Part shown: positions 40,020 through 55,595 of the stretch, one piece after another
How positions within the stretch are numbered: position 1 is the stretch's first letter
How the letters are laid out: every line of letters starts with the position of its first letter
Assembly: GCF_050624435.1 (NCBI RefSeq)
Contig: NC_134537.1
Span: 10,474,584-10,538,583, forward strand
Source: Tenrec ecaudatus
Lineage: Eukaryota > Chordata > Mammalia > Afrosoricida > Tenrecidae
Reading direction: 5' to 3'
Length of the DNA stretch: 64,000 bases
The notes under the pieces: model-generated
Told to the model about the DNA's origin: nothing
Seen by the model: only the letters and a program-made list of their open reading frames with translations
The model's database searches: none
Program-made: the position numbers and the translations under genes

Positions 40020-40790
40020 GCACTGAATCTCTTTGGTATACGTGTGTGTTCACATACGTGTTTGTGAGTTTTCTGCCACAGGCCTCTTGGCTGTTCCAAG
40101 CCACATGCTGCCGGTCTCTGCCCTGTTTCATAAGCACACTGAAAACTCACAGCCCTAGTCCTTCTGGCTTCCATGTGGTTGCCACCTGCTGACTTGACCT
40201 TGTATTATAACCCTTGACAATGCCTGGGGCCCTTGAAAACCCCCTGCCATTCCATTGCCAGAGGCGCAGGCCAGCCAGGCTGGTAGAAAGCAGAATGAAG
40301 TATTCCTGCTGGGAAGCCAAAGGACATAGCCAGGGTTGGGTGGGGAGGAGCGGATTGGGGGGCTTGGGGGTGCTTTTGTTTTGGATTAGTGAGTCGGTTA
40401 TATGGCATCGTTTTGCTGTCTTTCTTTTTTGGCAAATTCCGGAAATCATGTGATAGGCTGAGCTCTTCATTGTGTCCACTGCAGGTGACTGGCTCCACAT
40501 GTCCCTGACTTCATTTGTAAACCTCCCCTCTGAAAGAGACCCTGCAGGATCAGGCGATGTGAGCACTGTGACACAATGCCTGTCTGCATCTGTTCTGTCC
40601 CTGCCTGTACTATTGGATTGGGTGTACAGCCATGTGTGTTCAGAGAATGTGTATAGCACTCTGGACCTTTTATCTTTAAGCACTAGGTGATCAGTCAATG
40701 AGGAAGCAATGGGAGACCTTAATGATAAGCTGCTGGGCATGTGTTTTGTGTATAGTGAACTGACAGTCGTATTTTGCTATTGTCTGTTTA
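40020..40790. other. No gene recognised
   Basis: Holds a 197-codon minus-strand frame (40740-40147), the longest uninterrupted non-exonic frame nearby. It shows no domain, signal or conservation that I can judge. Confidence 0.4.
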
Positions 40791-40794
40791 ACAG

Positions 40795-40973
40795 AAGTAA
40801 AAATGTAATTCATAGTGACCCTAAAGGACAGGGTAGAACTGCCCCTGTGAGTTCCCAGGCTGTAACTCTTTACAAGAGTAGAGAGCCTCATCTTTCTCCC
40901 CCATCCTGGTAGTTTCAAACTGCTGGCCCTGCAGTGAGCAGCCGAACGCGTAAGCATACACCACCGGGGCTCC
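40795..40973 (-). repeat. AfroSINE
   Basis: TAATTCATAGTGACCCTAAA.. ACTGCCCCTGTGAGTTCCC.. CACCACCGGGGCTCC. Confidence 0.83.
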
Positions 40974-41013
40974 TACTGGGATATTAGAACAGGAAATTGT
41001 TTTCTGGATCAGA

Positions 41014-41208
41014 TAAGGACCTCTGGTGTAATGGATTATGAGTCGGGCTTCTAAATCCAAGAGAAGTAGTTTAAAACCACCTGCCCCAGCTTAGGAGAAA
41101 AATGAGGCTTGGTGCCTCCATATTTAGTCTCAGAACCCCACACAGGGCACTTCTACCCTGTCCTGCGGGCTCACTGTGAGGAGGAGTAAACTTGATGACC
41201 CTGAGAGA
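41014..41208 (+). repeat. AfroSINE
   Basis: GGACCTCTGGTGTAATGG.. CACTTCTACCCTGTCCTGCG. Forms an inverted pair with the copy 40 bp to the left. Confidence 0.75.
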
Positions 41209-41254
41209 CATTTCACCAAAGAAGATAAATGGCAAGCAAATAAGCCTGTAAAAA

Positions 41255-41465
41255 AAATACACCATTTGAAAATGATAATAATTTATATTTCATCATGGGA
41301 TGGGAGGGGGAGGGATAAAAGAGGAGCTGATACCAAGGGCTCAAGTAGAAAGAAAATGTTTTGAAAATGATGGCAAAAAATGTACAAATGTGCTTGATAA
41401 AATTGATGTATGGATTGCTACAGGAGCTGTAAGAGCTCCAAATAAAAGGGTTTATTAAAAAAGAA
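41255..41465 (+). mobile_element. L1 3' terminus
   Basis: ATAATTTATATTTCATCATGG.. GAGCTGATACCAAGGGCTC.. AGCTCCAAATAAAAGGG and A-rich tail. Confidence 0.87.
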
Positions 41466-42000
41466 AGCATACACAATTCATTCGAGAAATGTTAATGTAC
41501 CTAAGTTATTTTACTTACTAATTAGCAGTGGAGTTAGAGAGAAGAGAGCCTTAGGAAAGGCAGCTAGCTGGAGGTACTTTACTTAATGTCGTCCCTATGG
41601 AATTGATAGACTCGGCACTGGGGAAGCAGGAAACCTCCTTTGTTTGGAAAAATGTGGAGTGTTTTTCCCCATATAGCTTGAGGTCCTGCGGTCCTCTCTG
41701 TGGAAGGCAGGATGACCATTCTCAGCAGAGTCGGAAGAGCAAAGGGATTTTACGTAGGGAAGAGGGGAGCCGAATCAGAAAGGCAGGAAAATGCCTGAAT
41801 CCTTTTCAAAAGGAGGAAGTTGTTCACCTCTGATGGACAAACAAGTTTTCTCACAGAGGTTCTTTTGTTTAAAAAAAAATGGTGTCAAACATGTGTGTGG
41901 CGGGGGGAGGGAGAGGATGAAACAAGAACAGTGGATATTAATAAGTTCTCCATGCTTGTTGCGGTGAGTCTCCAGGCTGAGGCACTGGAGGGTAACTGAA
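41466..42000. other. No gene recognised
   Basis: Unique-looking sequence up to the RTE1 tail; a poly(A) stretch near 41,870 only. Confidence 0.45.
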
Positions 42001-42097
42001 GTTGTTGTTGTTGGGTACCATCGAGTTGATTGCAATCCAGAGCAACCTCATGTACAACAAAACAAAACACTGCCCGGGCCTGTGGCCTCCTTGCATG

Positions 42098-42185
42098 TGG
42101 AGCCATTGTGGCAGCGACGGTGTCCATCCATTGTGGCAGCGATGGTGTTTGAGCCATCCATTGTGGCAGCGACGGTGTCCATCCA
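42098..42185 (-). repeat. Short tandem expansion inside RTE1
   Basis: Three copies of a unit containing CCATTGTGGCAGCGA(C/T)GGTGT, spaced 29-35 bp. RTE1 elsewhere in the window has a single copy of this segment, so it expanded after insertion. Confidence 0.75.
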
Positions 42186-42546
42186 GCTCTTTGAGGGCTT
42201 CCTCTTTTTTGCTGCCCCGTTACTTTATCAAACAGGATGTCCTCCGGGGCCTTGTCTCCCCTGAAAACATGGCCAAAGTATGTAAGATGAAGTCGCACCA
42301 TCCTCGCCTCTAAGCTCACGCTGGCTAGACTTCTTCCAACACGGATCCATTGTGCTTTTATCAGTCCGTGGTACTTTCAGAATTCTTTGCCGGCATCACA
42401 GTTCAAATGCACCGATTCTTCTTCAGTCTTCCTTAGTCAGTGTCCAATTTTCACATGCTTATGAGGTGATGGAAAATACCATGGCTTGGGTCAAGGACAC
42501 CTTAGCTCCCAAAGTAACATCCTTTTCAATATTCTAAGGAGGTCTG

Positions 42547-42653
42547 GTGCTCGCTTCGGCAGCACATATACTAAAATTAGAAAGACACAGAGAAGATTAG
42601 CATGGCCCCTGCGCAAGGATGACACGCAAATTCGTGAAGCATTCCATATTTTT
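42547..42653 (+). pseudogene. RNU6: U6 snRNA retrocopy (5' part of a U6-L1 chimera)
   Basis: 107 nt matching the whole spliceosomal U6 RNA, from GTGCTCGCTTCGGCAGC to the terminal T5, with four differences from the human sequence by my reading (three near positions 33-40 and one in the 3' stem). The ACAGAGA box and the catalytic central region are retained. There is no room for a U6 promoter: an 11-bp target duplication ends directly before base 1. The T5 joins an L1 3' end without a gap, so this is a retrotransposed chimera, not an active pol III gene. Confidence 0.93.
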
Positions 42654-42903
42654 AGGGGAGACGCCGGGGAGTGTAAGATAAGATATAATAATTATTTATA
42701 AACTATCAAGGGACCAGGGGTTGGATCGGGGAGGGAGGGGGACGGGGGGAAAAAAGGGAAACCGAGCTGATTCCAGGAACCCAAGTGGAAGGTGAATTAT
42801 GAGAGTGACGAGTGCAACGAATGTATAGGGTGCTTTGCTCAATTGATGTATGTACAGACTGGGATAAGAGCCTTATGAGCCCCAATAAAAAGATTTTTAA
42901 AAA
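42654..42903 (+). mobile_element. L1 3' end fused downstream of U6
   Basis: Starts AGGGGAGACGCC right after the U6 T-run. It follows the L1 3'UTR (TAAGATATA.., GAGCTGATTCCA.., CCCAATAAAAAG) and ends in an A-rich tail. The duplication AAGGAGGTCTG occurs at 42536-42546 and again at 42904-42914, so U6 and L1 went in as one unit. Confidence 0.92.
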
Positions 42904-43013
42904 AAGGAGGTCTGATGGTGATGATTTACCTAATGTGATGTGTCTTTTGATCTCTTGACTGCTGCATCTGACCCACAGATGAGGTGATGATTACTTCCTT
43001 GACACAAATTTCT

Positions 43014-43076
43014 TTCTCGATACAAAGTTCTGTCTTATACATCTATGAGTGCCACTATAAAACCCAGGCTAACACA
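43014..43076 (+). mobile_element. LTR fossil fragment (3' end)
   Basis: Matches the last about 65 bases of the ~490-bp LTR family seen whole at 12,613 (TCTTATACA..ATGAGTG.. ending GCTAACACA). Old remnant between two RTE1 pieces. Confidence 0.5.
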
Positions 43077-43082
43077 CATGTG

Positions 43083-43148
43083 CTTCCAGAAGAATGGTCA
43101 CAGCTGTATTGGAAGTACTGCCAGAAGGTTCTTTAAAAGCAAGGATGA
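43083..43148 (+). mobile_element. RTE1 LINE, left part
   Basis: CCAGAAGAATGG... AAAAGCAAGGATGA matches the RTE1 segment encoding the ORF2 C-terminal region and continues at 45111 after an L1 insertion. The last 14 bases are the target duplication. Confidence 0.75.
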
Positions 43149-45110
43149 GGAAACCAGCGGAGCGGTCTGGGGGGCCGGCCCCAATCCCAACTACGTGGAC
43201 AGCTGTCCATCCCCCCAGAAGAATTTATTTCAGAGGACAGCACTGAATCTGCAGCTCCGGGAGAGGGACATGTCTGATCAGAGCACACGGGAGCAAATGA
43301 AGGGGGAGGAATTGAGAGTGGAGTACATCCTGGCCCACCAAGCCTTGACAATGATATTCCTGCTCCGAGCAGCCAATCCACAGAGAAGACCACATGGCCG
43401 GCTCCTCTGAGACAGGACATCCCTCGCTGACCCATAGCCCTACAGGGGAAAAGACTGGAGACACAGTGTGGGAATTCCACCCTATCTGATCCCACCACAC
43501 CAAGGCAAAACACTAAGGGGGTGTAACAGAATAGCAAAAGAACAGAGCAGCAAGGTCCCCACGGAATACCGAAAATAGACTTTGGGGCTTGGCACCCCAA
43601 CAGACTAAACTGGAAAACACTCCTAAAGGCCAACAAACAGTCCCTGAACTAACTACATGCTCTTCTTTCTTGTTGTGTTTTGTTTTGTTTGTCATTGGCT
43701 TCTTGTTGTTTTATTTTGTTCTTGGTTTTGCTCTGTCTTGTTTTTGTGCATGTTATTATCTCTGCAGGTCTGTCTAAATAAGATAGGCTGGATGAACAAT
43801 CTGGAGGAGAAAACTGGGAATGACAATTCCTGGGGGACATGGGAAAGGGGGAGGAGGTACAGGGAAAGGTCGTGGTGTTAACAAACCCAGGGACAAGGGA
43901 ACAACAAGTGATCCAAATCAGTGGAGAGGAGGGTGTAGGAGGCCTGGTAGGGTGTGATCAAGGGTAATGTAACCAAGAGAAAACCCAAATGAGGACTGAG
44001 CATGATAGTGGGGCAAGAGGAAAGTCAAAGGAAATAGAGGACAGAGCCAGGAGGCAAAGGGAATTTATAGAGGTCTAAATAAAGGCATGTACATATATAA
44101 ATATATATATATGGATATTGATCTATGTGCATATATTTGTAGGTTTAGTATTAAGGTAGCAGGAGGACATTGGGCCTTCATTCAAGTACTCCCTAAATGC
44201 AAGAATACTTTGTTCTATTAAACTGGCATTCTATGATGCTCACCTTCCCAACACAATCGCTGAAGACAAAGCAGGTAAATAAGCAAATGTGAAGAAAGCT
44301 GATAGTGTCCAGCTATCAAAAGATATAGCATCTGGTATCTTAAAGGCTTGAAGCTAAACAAGCGGCCATCTAGCTCAGAAGCAACAAAGCCTACATGGAA
44401 GAAGCACACCAGCCTGTGCGATCACAAGGTGTCAAAGGGATCAGGTATCAGAACAAAAAATCATATCATTGTGAAAGAGGGAGGGAGTGCAGAGTATAGA
44501 CCCAAAGGCCATTTGTAGGCCCCTGGACATCCCCTTACAGAAGGGTCACAGAGAAGAGATGAGCCAGTCAGTGTGTGATGTAGCAATGATGAAGCGTACA
44601 ACTTCCCTCTAGTTCCTAAATACTTCCTCACCACCACCCCCCAAACACACACACACACACACACACTATCATGATCCCAATTCTACCTTACAAATCTGGC
44701 TAGATCAGAGGATGTACACTGGTACAGATAGGAACTGGAAACACAGGGAATCCAGGGCGAATGATCCCTTTAGGACCAATGGTGAGGTGATGCAGGGAAG
44801 GTGGGTTGGAAAGGGGGAACCAATTTCAAGGATCTACATTTAACTTCCTACCTGGGGGACGGACAACAGAAAAGTGGGTGAAGGGAGACATCGGACAGGG
44901 AAAGATATGACCAAATAATAATTTTGGAGCTGATGCCAGGGTCTTAAGTGGAGAGCAAATGTTTTGAGAATGATGAGGGCAATGAATGTACAAGTGTGCT
45001 TTACACAATTGATGTATGTATGGATTGTGATAAGAGTTGTGTGAGCCGCTAATAAAACAATTTTAAAACGTTGTAAGAGCCCTCAATAAAATGACTTATT
45101 AAAAAATAAC
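43149..45110 (+). mobile_element. L1 3' end, about 2 kb, inserted in RTE1
   Basis: 5'-truncated L1 consisting of 3'UTR. It has the GACAGCACTGAATCTGCAGC module, a TTTTGTTTTG-rich stretch, the (TA)-rich segment near 44,100 and the terminal GAGCTGATGCCAGG..AATAAAAC block. Perfect 14-bp duplications at 43135-43148 and 45111-45124 flank it; the site fits TTTT/AA cleavage. Two consecutive 3' end signatures occur (AATAAAAC near 45,052 and AATAAAAT near 45,085). Confidence 0.9.
44644..44667 (+). repeat. (CA)n microsatellite in L1 3'UTR
   Basis: About 12 CA units where other L1 copies have a C-rich stretch. Confidence 0.9.
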
Positions 45111-45345
45111 AAAAGCAAGGATGACGAGAGTCTGCCTTACCTTTTTTGAGCATGTCGTTAGAAGGGACCAGGCCCTAGAGAAGGGGATCATACCTGGTCA
45201 GTGCAAAAAGAGGAAGACCCTCACTGAGGTGGGCGGCACAGGGGCAGGAACAATTGGCTCCATCAGAGAAACAGCTGTGAGGTTGGTGCGGAGATGGGCA
45301 GTTGATCAATTATTCTGCTACACGCATGCTCACGGTGAGTCAAAA
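45111..45345 (+). mobile_element. RTE1 LINE, right part (3' end)
   Basis: Starts with the second copy of AAAAGCAAGGATGA and reads MTRVCLTFFEHVVRRDQALE, the RTE ORF2 C-terminus, followed by decayed tail sequence. Confidence 0.85.
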
Positions 45346-45502
45346 TGATTTGCTGGCACCGAAAACTTAAGTTGACTTGAGGTAGAACCCAATCCTGATA
45401 ACAAAGTGCGTTTAATCAGATTTTTTCAAAAGTACTAGGACTCCCTGGAATACTCTTAAGAGAGAACTCAATCCATTTGATATCTCCCAATGCTCGTTTG
45501 AA

Positions 45503-45690
45503 GGAGCCCTGGTGGCATCGAGGGTTAAACCCCAGGGCTGCTAACAAACCACATGGTCTCTGCAGGACCAAGATGCGCTTCCTGCTCCTGTAAGGACTTT
45601 CAGCCTCCTAAACCCAGAGGGGCAGTTCTCTGTCTTACAGAGCCACCCCGTTGGTATCCACTCGATGGCAGTCAATTTGGTTTGGTTGGT
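45503..45690 (+). repeat. AfroSINE
   Basis: GGAGCCCTGGTGGCATCGAG.. GGCAGTTCTCTGTCTTACAG.. CCACTCGATGGCAGTCAA. Confidence 0.87.
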
Positions 45691-45699
45691 ATTCCTCCT

Positions 45700-46110
45700 T
45701 TTAGTTAGCAGGTGCACAGACCCGATGGCTGGAGATTAAACAGCTGCAATGGACCATGAGGTGGCCCTGAACTCAAGAGCTGGCACTAGGCCAGCGGAAG
45801 AGAAAAGTTGGAAAGCGACGGGATCGAACAATAAAGCTGCTGCCCAAGCCCTGGGTGGTCTTCTTCAGACTTCTTGGCACTTTGGGTCTTCTGTTATATG
45901 CAGACTAGTCCTAACTGATGGTGAGTGACGACCCTTGTCAGGACACCGAGAAAGAGTAGGCCGCCCCTAATTCGGGTCAAAGGGCTCTCACAGTAGTGAA
46001 TGGAGCAACATTCCAGAGCTCCCACATGTCACTCGCTACATGACACATCCAGTCTGATGGGGATATAGGAAAAAATTACTGCGCGCCCCAACTCCTCAGA
46101 CTGTAGCCTA
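45700..46110. other. Possible old repeat, not assigned
   Basis: ACAATAAAGCTGCTGCCCAAG and TTGGCACTTTGGGTCTTCTG read like an old LTR or LINE end, but I cannot assign it. Confidence 0.35.
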
Positions 46111-46111
46111 C

Positions 46112-46262
46112 TGTTATGGATTCAATTGTGCCCCGCTTGGGGGTGGGGGGCACATGTGTTAATCCTAAACTGTACATAACCTGTAGTTGAATATAACCTG
46201 AAGTTATATTTGGGAATAAATTTTGTTAATGAACCAATATTCACGTTGTATTTTAAGAGAAT
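46112..46262 (+). mobile_element. LTR fossil, left part (ERVL/MaLR-like)
   Basis: Begins TGTTATGGATTCAATTGTG and contains TTGGGAATAAATTTTGTTAA; continues at 46,505 after an L1 insertion. Old. Confidence 0.65.
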
Positions 46263-46504
46263 CTCATTTGTTCCTTCAACAGATGCACAACAGAAATGGT
46301 GAAGGGAGCCTGCGGATGGTGTTTAAAACATGAACATAAAAATCACTTATCAATTATCAAGGGTTCACGAGGGAGGGAGGGAGAGGAAGAAAGAGGAGCT
46401 GATATCAAGGGCTCAAGTAGAAAGAACATGCTTTGTACAAATGTGCTTGAGACAAGTGATGTATGGATTGTGATAAATCCATCAGAGCACCTAATAAAAT
46501 GATT
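46263..46504 (+). mobile_element. L1 3' terminus inserted in LTR fossil
   Basis: CAACAGAAATGGTGAAGGGAG.. GGAGCTGATATCAAGGGC.. CACCTAATAAAATG. AAGAGAATCT occurs on both sides (near 46,256 and 46,510), a 10-bp target duplication. Confidence 0.85.
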
Positions 46505-46775
46505 TTTAAAAGAGAATCTTTTTTGAGCTATAAGAGTTTAAACAAGCGAAGGAGCAATAGACAAGAGCAGAGAGATGCCAAGGCCCATGAGGGGTGCCCG
46601 TAAATAGAAGGTCAAAGGGGACAAGGAAACGGGCCTTCTCCGAGAGCTGAGGGAGAAAAGGTCTTCCCTAAGAACCAGTGCCCCGAATTTGGACTTTCAG
46701 CCCCTCAACGGTGAGGAAGTCAATTTGTTTGCTAAAGCCATCCACTTGTGATAGCTGTTACAATACCACTTGATC
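46505..46775 (+). mobile_element. LTR fossil, right part
   Basis: GAGCTATAAGAGTTTAAAC.. GGACTTTCAGCCCCTCAACG.. AAAGCCATCCACTTGTGATAG, then GCTGTTACAATACC. Lone LTR, no internal genes. Confidence 0.65.
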
Positions 46776-47560
46776 ACCAATATACTTAGTGATGATTGCC
46801 TCAGACGGTATAACAACGCAGCTTCTGACCCAGGAGTGAGTGGGGAAGGGAAACCTGAGATTCTGCCTTTCCAGCAAGGCCTCGGTGATGCTCTCCCTAC
46901 TGGCTAGTGGACGGCACTCCAAGTCATACCGTTGTAGATTTGAAACCAACCGAGCAGGGGAGCAAAAATACAGACAGCTAGACCAGAGACCGAGACAAGA
47001 ACAGTTCTCTTGTATAACTTAGTTGGACTGGAGTTTAGAGAAATTACTCAAGTCAAGCCTGCTCCTTTAATAAAGTGAAGATCTGCCTCAGGATCTTTCT
47101 GATCATTAACCAAGGATGGAGAGTGTATTGTCCATGGGCAGAATGTCTTAGAAAGTGGATGCCCTCCTCCCCTCTTCAGTCAGCCCAGGTAAGGGCAGTC
47201 CAAGAGCATGCCTGGGTGTGTCCCTTATAGTGATCACGGTGCTGGGACGGGGTTGCAGTCATGAGTCACGCCCTATCAGTTTTGCCCCGCCTGCCTTGGC
47301 TGGAAGGCCCTGGACCAATCATGTAAGCTCTTACATCAACATAATGCACGTGTCCCAATCACGGCCCTGTTCTGTCTTCTGTAGCCCCACCTCTGAGGTA
47401 TTCATCTGCCACCAGTCATGAACTTGTGAAGCTGCTAGCATGGACCCGAGTGAAGCTGGAAAACAATGTTTTGGAACATTTTGTGGATTCAGATGTTTAA
47501 ATAAGACAGCTCACTTCTCCCTAGCCTTTTTTTTGGGCAGCTCACAATGTCAAAAGCTAA
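46776..47560. other. No gene or clear repeat recognised
   Basis: Downstream flank of RPL14; unique-looking with short frames. Confidence 0.45.
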
Positions 47561-47567
47561 ATCACCA

Positions 47568-47690
47568 GGGGCTCTGCAGGAGAAAGATTATTTTTCTGCT
47601 TCTGGAATGATTTGCAGGCTCAAACCCACAGGGGCAGCTATACTCTGTTCTATAGGGTCACTGAGTCAGAATTTACTGGTATATGTAATA
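47568..47690 (+). repeat. AfroSINE, partial
   Basis: CAAACCCACAGGGGCAGC and TATACTCTGTTCTATAGGGT mark the 3' half; the head is short and rearranged. Confidence 0.75.
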
Positions 47691-48119
47691 TTGAGACTGT
47701 ACTGCGTAACTGTTGTTGCCAGGATTTTTATGCCCGTTTGGGGTGGTTTCACCCAAGAACGGTGGAGGATCGATACCAGTTCTCCTGCTTTGACACTTGG
47801 TGAGATGGAATGCCTGTTCTGTGGTGGGAACTGGCATTCCACTCCCAAGGATGTTGAGCATCAGTGGCCACTTTTTAGTTATTTTAAATAGGTTAACTGA
47901 AGGGAAGCAGTTTTAAATTATGTAGCTACTTTTGAAGATTTGTGCTGTTTTGAGGCCATAGTGCAGTCAAATTCTTAACAAGAAATACAAGGGAATATTC
48001 AGGCACCCAGAGTGACTTTATACATTGCCAGAAATCAGGCTCTTGACCTTCATGGCACTGCACCTGAATCAAACTTTTGCCTGTGGGAGTCTACCACGGA
48101 CTTCTTTCAACCTTCAAAG
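47691..48119. other. No gene recognised
   Basis: AT-moderate unique-looking sequence. Confidence 0.45.
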
Positions 48120-48290
48120 ACCAAACCAACTGTCAGTCAATGCTGACGCGGTGACCCCTGTGGGTTTCTGAGACTGTACAAGGGAGTAGAAAGCAGTCTT
48201 TCTCACGAGGAGCTGCTGATAATTTCCAACTGCTGACCGTGTGGATCCTAGTCCATCATGTAATCACTACATCACCAGAGCTCCCTAAGA
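48120..48290 (-). repeat. AfroSINE
   Basis: ACCCCTGTGGGTTTCTGAGA.. CATCACCAGAGCTCCC. Confidence 0.78.
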
Positions 48291-48710
48291 GCAATCTATT
48301 TAGATTTTTGCATCTGATCCTGCCATTAACTGCCCTTTTACTAATTTTTGATATCACTTCTGAGTGTATGATAAATTTACTATTAAACTTTTAAATGAAC
48401 TTCTATAAACCTAACCTTGATACAAGGTCTTTCTAAGCAAAACATTGTGTTCTTACTGCTAGACAGTAATATTTAAAATGTATACTTTTAAGAATTCTTT
48501 TTACTTAGGAACATACTTGTTAAGTATTTTAATATGATCAATGAAATGAGCCATTTGACAGGGTTTTGTATGCTTTCATCAACTTTAAGAATCTATGGTA
48601 AATGACCAACGATGTTTTAGGATTAAGGAAAAACCATTTTTCCACTTTTGCTCAGCCTATGCTAGTTCACACATGCCAATTATTAGTTAATTTTTGCCCA
48701 TTCTAAGTAG
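48291..48710. other. No gene recognised
   Basis: AT-rich sequence without long frames. Confidence 0.45.
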
Positions 48711-48711
48711 A

Positions 48712-48885
48712 CATGGCAGGTGGCGCAATGAGTGAAGTGCTGGGCTGTGAACCCAAAACTGGAAATTCAAGCCGAGAGGGCTGCTAGCAAAAAGGCCAGC
48801 CAGTTGACTCTTTCGATCTCCGAAACCCTGCAAAGCAGTTTCTACTCGATCCAATGAGGCTGCTATAGCCAAGTTGATTGTTTGG
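48712..48885 (+). repeat. AfroSINE, diverged
   Basis: GGCAGGTGGCGCAATGAGTG.. CTCCGAAACCCTGCAAAGCA.. TTGATTGTTTGG. Confidence 0.7.
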
Positions 48886-49277
48886 TCAAAGGCAGAGATT
48901 TTTTAAAGAATCTAACATAGCTGAAATTAAATAAGAAAAAACTTATTCAACTTAAGAAATATTAAAGTTTTGAGAGATATGTAAGAATGTTTGAAAAGCT
49001 CATTAATGATCTCTGAACACAGGGTTCACACGTAAAGGGTTTACCAGACTTCCCAAATCACATCTTTTGGAAGGCAGATGCTCCTGCACGTCTCACAGCC
49101 TTACTGACAAATCATACCTCATGGAAGTCCTGGAACCTAAACCCACTTAAGTTTGTAATTCATGCAACTGCCTGCCATGTTCCTCACCTCAGCAATTCAT
49201 GGAAATGGTTATGTTTCCATGACTTTACCTTGCTCTGGAACAGACGTGGATAATTTGGCCCAGAGGATCATCTAGCA

Positions 49278-49474
49278 CAGTGGTTCTCAACCTTCCCAAT
49301 GCCGAGACCCTTTCACAGTTCATGTTGTGGTGACCCTACCATAAAAACTATTTTCGTTGCTACTGAACTGTAACTTTGCTGTTATGAATCGTCATGTAAA
49401 TCTCTTTATGTAGGATGTATTAGGCAACTCCTGTGACAGGGTTGGTGGATCCCCAAAGGGGTCGAGACCCACAG
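49278..49474 (+). mobile_element. hAT-Charlie type non-autonomous DNA transposon
   Basis: Opens with the terminal inverted repeat CAGTGGTTCTCAACCTTCCC and closes with CCAAAGGGGTCGAGACCCACAG. The last dozen bases expected for the right repeat are absent. ATCTAGCA (49270-49277) and ATCTAGGA (49475-49482) fit an 8-bp target duplication with one change. Confidence 0.8.
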
Positions 49475-49703
49475 ATCTAGGACTATTCTACCCACAGGGC
49501 CATTAAGACACCCAAGATTGTCTGACCTTCACGTTACTTTTATCTGGTTGCTATAATATTTAACTGAGTCAGAGCATGTGACAAATTATTTTTTGAAGTA
49601 CCGAGCTAACGATCTCACTATGCATCTACCTGTTAGTCCCGCCCCAGCAACAGGCTTCATGGAGTCATAGGGTGCAGCTGTGGTCAGCCTGGCCAATAGA
49701 AAC

Positions 49704-49709
49704 TTTATT
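49704..49709 (-). terminator. RPL14 polyadenylation signal AATAAA
   Basis: AATAAA on the minus strand lies 18 nt after the RPL14 stop codon. That gives the very short 3'UTR usual for ribosomal protein genes. Cleavage would be expected near 49,685. Confidence 0.8.
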
Positions 49710-49727
49710 ACTTTGTATAACAGCGTG

Positions 49728-54716
<4,989 letters not shown>

Positions 54717-54910
54717 CTTGGCGGCGTTCGGCGAGAAGGAAGAAGGCCCGCCCGGCGGTGCGCATGTGCAGACGGCAGGCCCCGCCCCTACGCCCGCGAG
54801 CCGCCGACGTGAGCACGGATTGGCTGGCGGGCGCGCGTGCGCAGACGCACGCCCGCGGGAGAACGTGGCGGAGCCGGCCGAGTTGTGGCTGTTACGCACG
54901 CGCGTGGAGT

Positions 54911-55595
54911 GAAATTGATTATGGGGATCGGAAACGCTGCGTGACTGGTCACCTCTTTGGAATCCGGGTTGAAGATAAAGGCAGAGAAGCTAATAACTTC
55001 CCTAGTATACGCTGTTCGTATCCTAGTTGAATTCCTCTCTAATTAGCCATCCTCACTTGTTCCTTAGGACATGAGCCCCCCACCCCAGTGTCACCCAAAT
55101 GACACCAGTCATTTTGTTTATCGTTTTATTTTAAAGTAATTCAGAGTTACAGAAAATCCGCAAGACTACTAAAATAATTCCCATAAATCCCTTTTTAAGA
55201 TTCTCATGCTAACATGATACCTTATTTCCTTTATCATTTCCTCTTCGCCCCTACACAGAGTAAACTGCAGACATGCCGTCTATGTTTAGCATTTCCTAAA
55301 ACAAGGCTGTTCTTTGCCATACAGTGTTGCTAGCTGCTGCCCAGTAGGCTCGGCCATACTTTATATAAGAGTACAAAATATCGCCCAGTTCTTTCTCATC
55401 AACACAATATATTTGAGCTCGATAAATAATCACAGTGTTGTTTTCTTACACCCAGTCCATGCTGATTCAGTGGTTCCACAACCAGGGAAACACTGAGGTC
55501 CCTTACCATCCTTACAATCTTGCCTATGGTCGATCCATCTCATTGAGGAGCTTCGTTTTCACTGCTGACCCTCCATTTTTCCAAGTATGATGTCC
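54911..55595. other. No gene recognised
   Basis: Upstream flank of RPL14, AT-moderate; no convincing exon or repeat beyond possible old L1 traces at 55,120-55,260. Confidence 0.4.

Larger units (their letters stand above)
42001..42980 (-). mobile_element. RTE1-type LINE 3' part, interrupted by U6-L1
   Basis: Reverse complement of the RTE1 ORF2 C-terminal region and tail: it opens with GTTGTTGTTG and GTACCATCGAGTTGAT and runs through the segment encoding the RTE ORF2 C-terminus (ATGGCTTGGGTCAAG region). The U6-L1 insert (42547-42903) plus one duplicate splits it. It contains a local tandem expansion at about 42,098-42,185. Confidence 0.85.

Noticed and set aside
39530-40174. 214-codon open frame in the CpG island
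   Set aside because: GC-rich, Arg/Pro/Ala-rich readings on several frames at once, as expected from a promoter island.
40147-40740. 197-codon open frame on the minus strand as a gene
   Set aside because: No recognisable domain, no splice context, and it lies just outside the CpG island; composition explains it well enough.
42547-42653. Functional U6 gene
   Set aside because: No upstream PSE/TATA arrangement can exist because the target duplication abuts base 1, and the copy has four differences.
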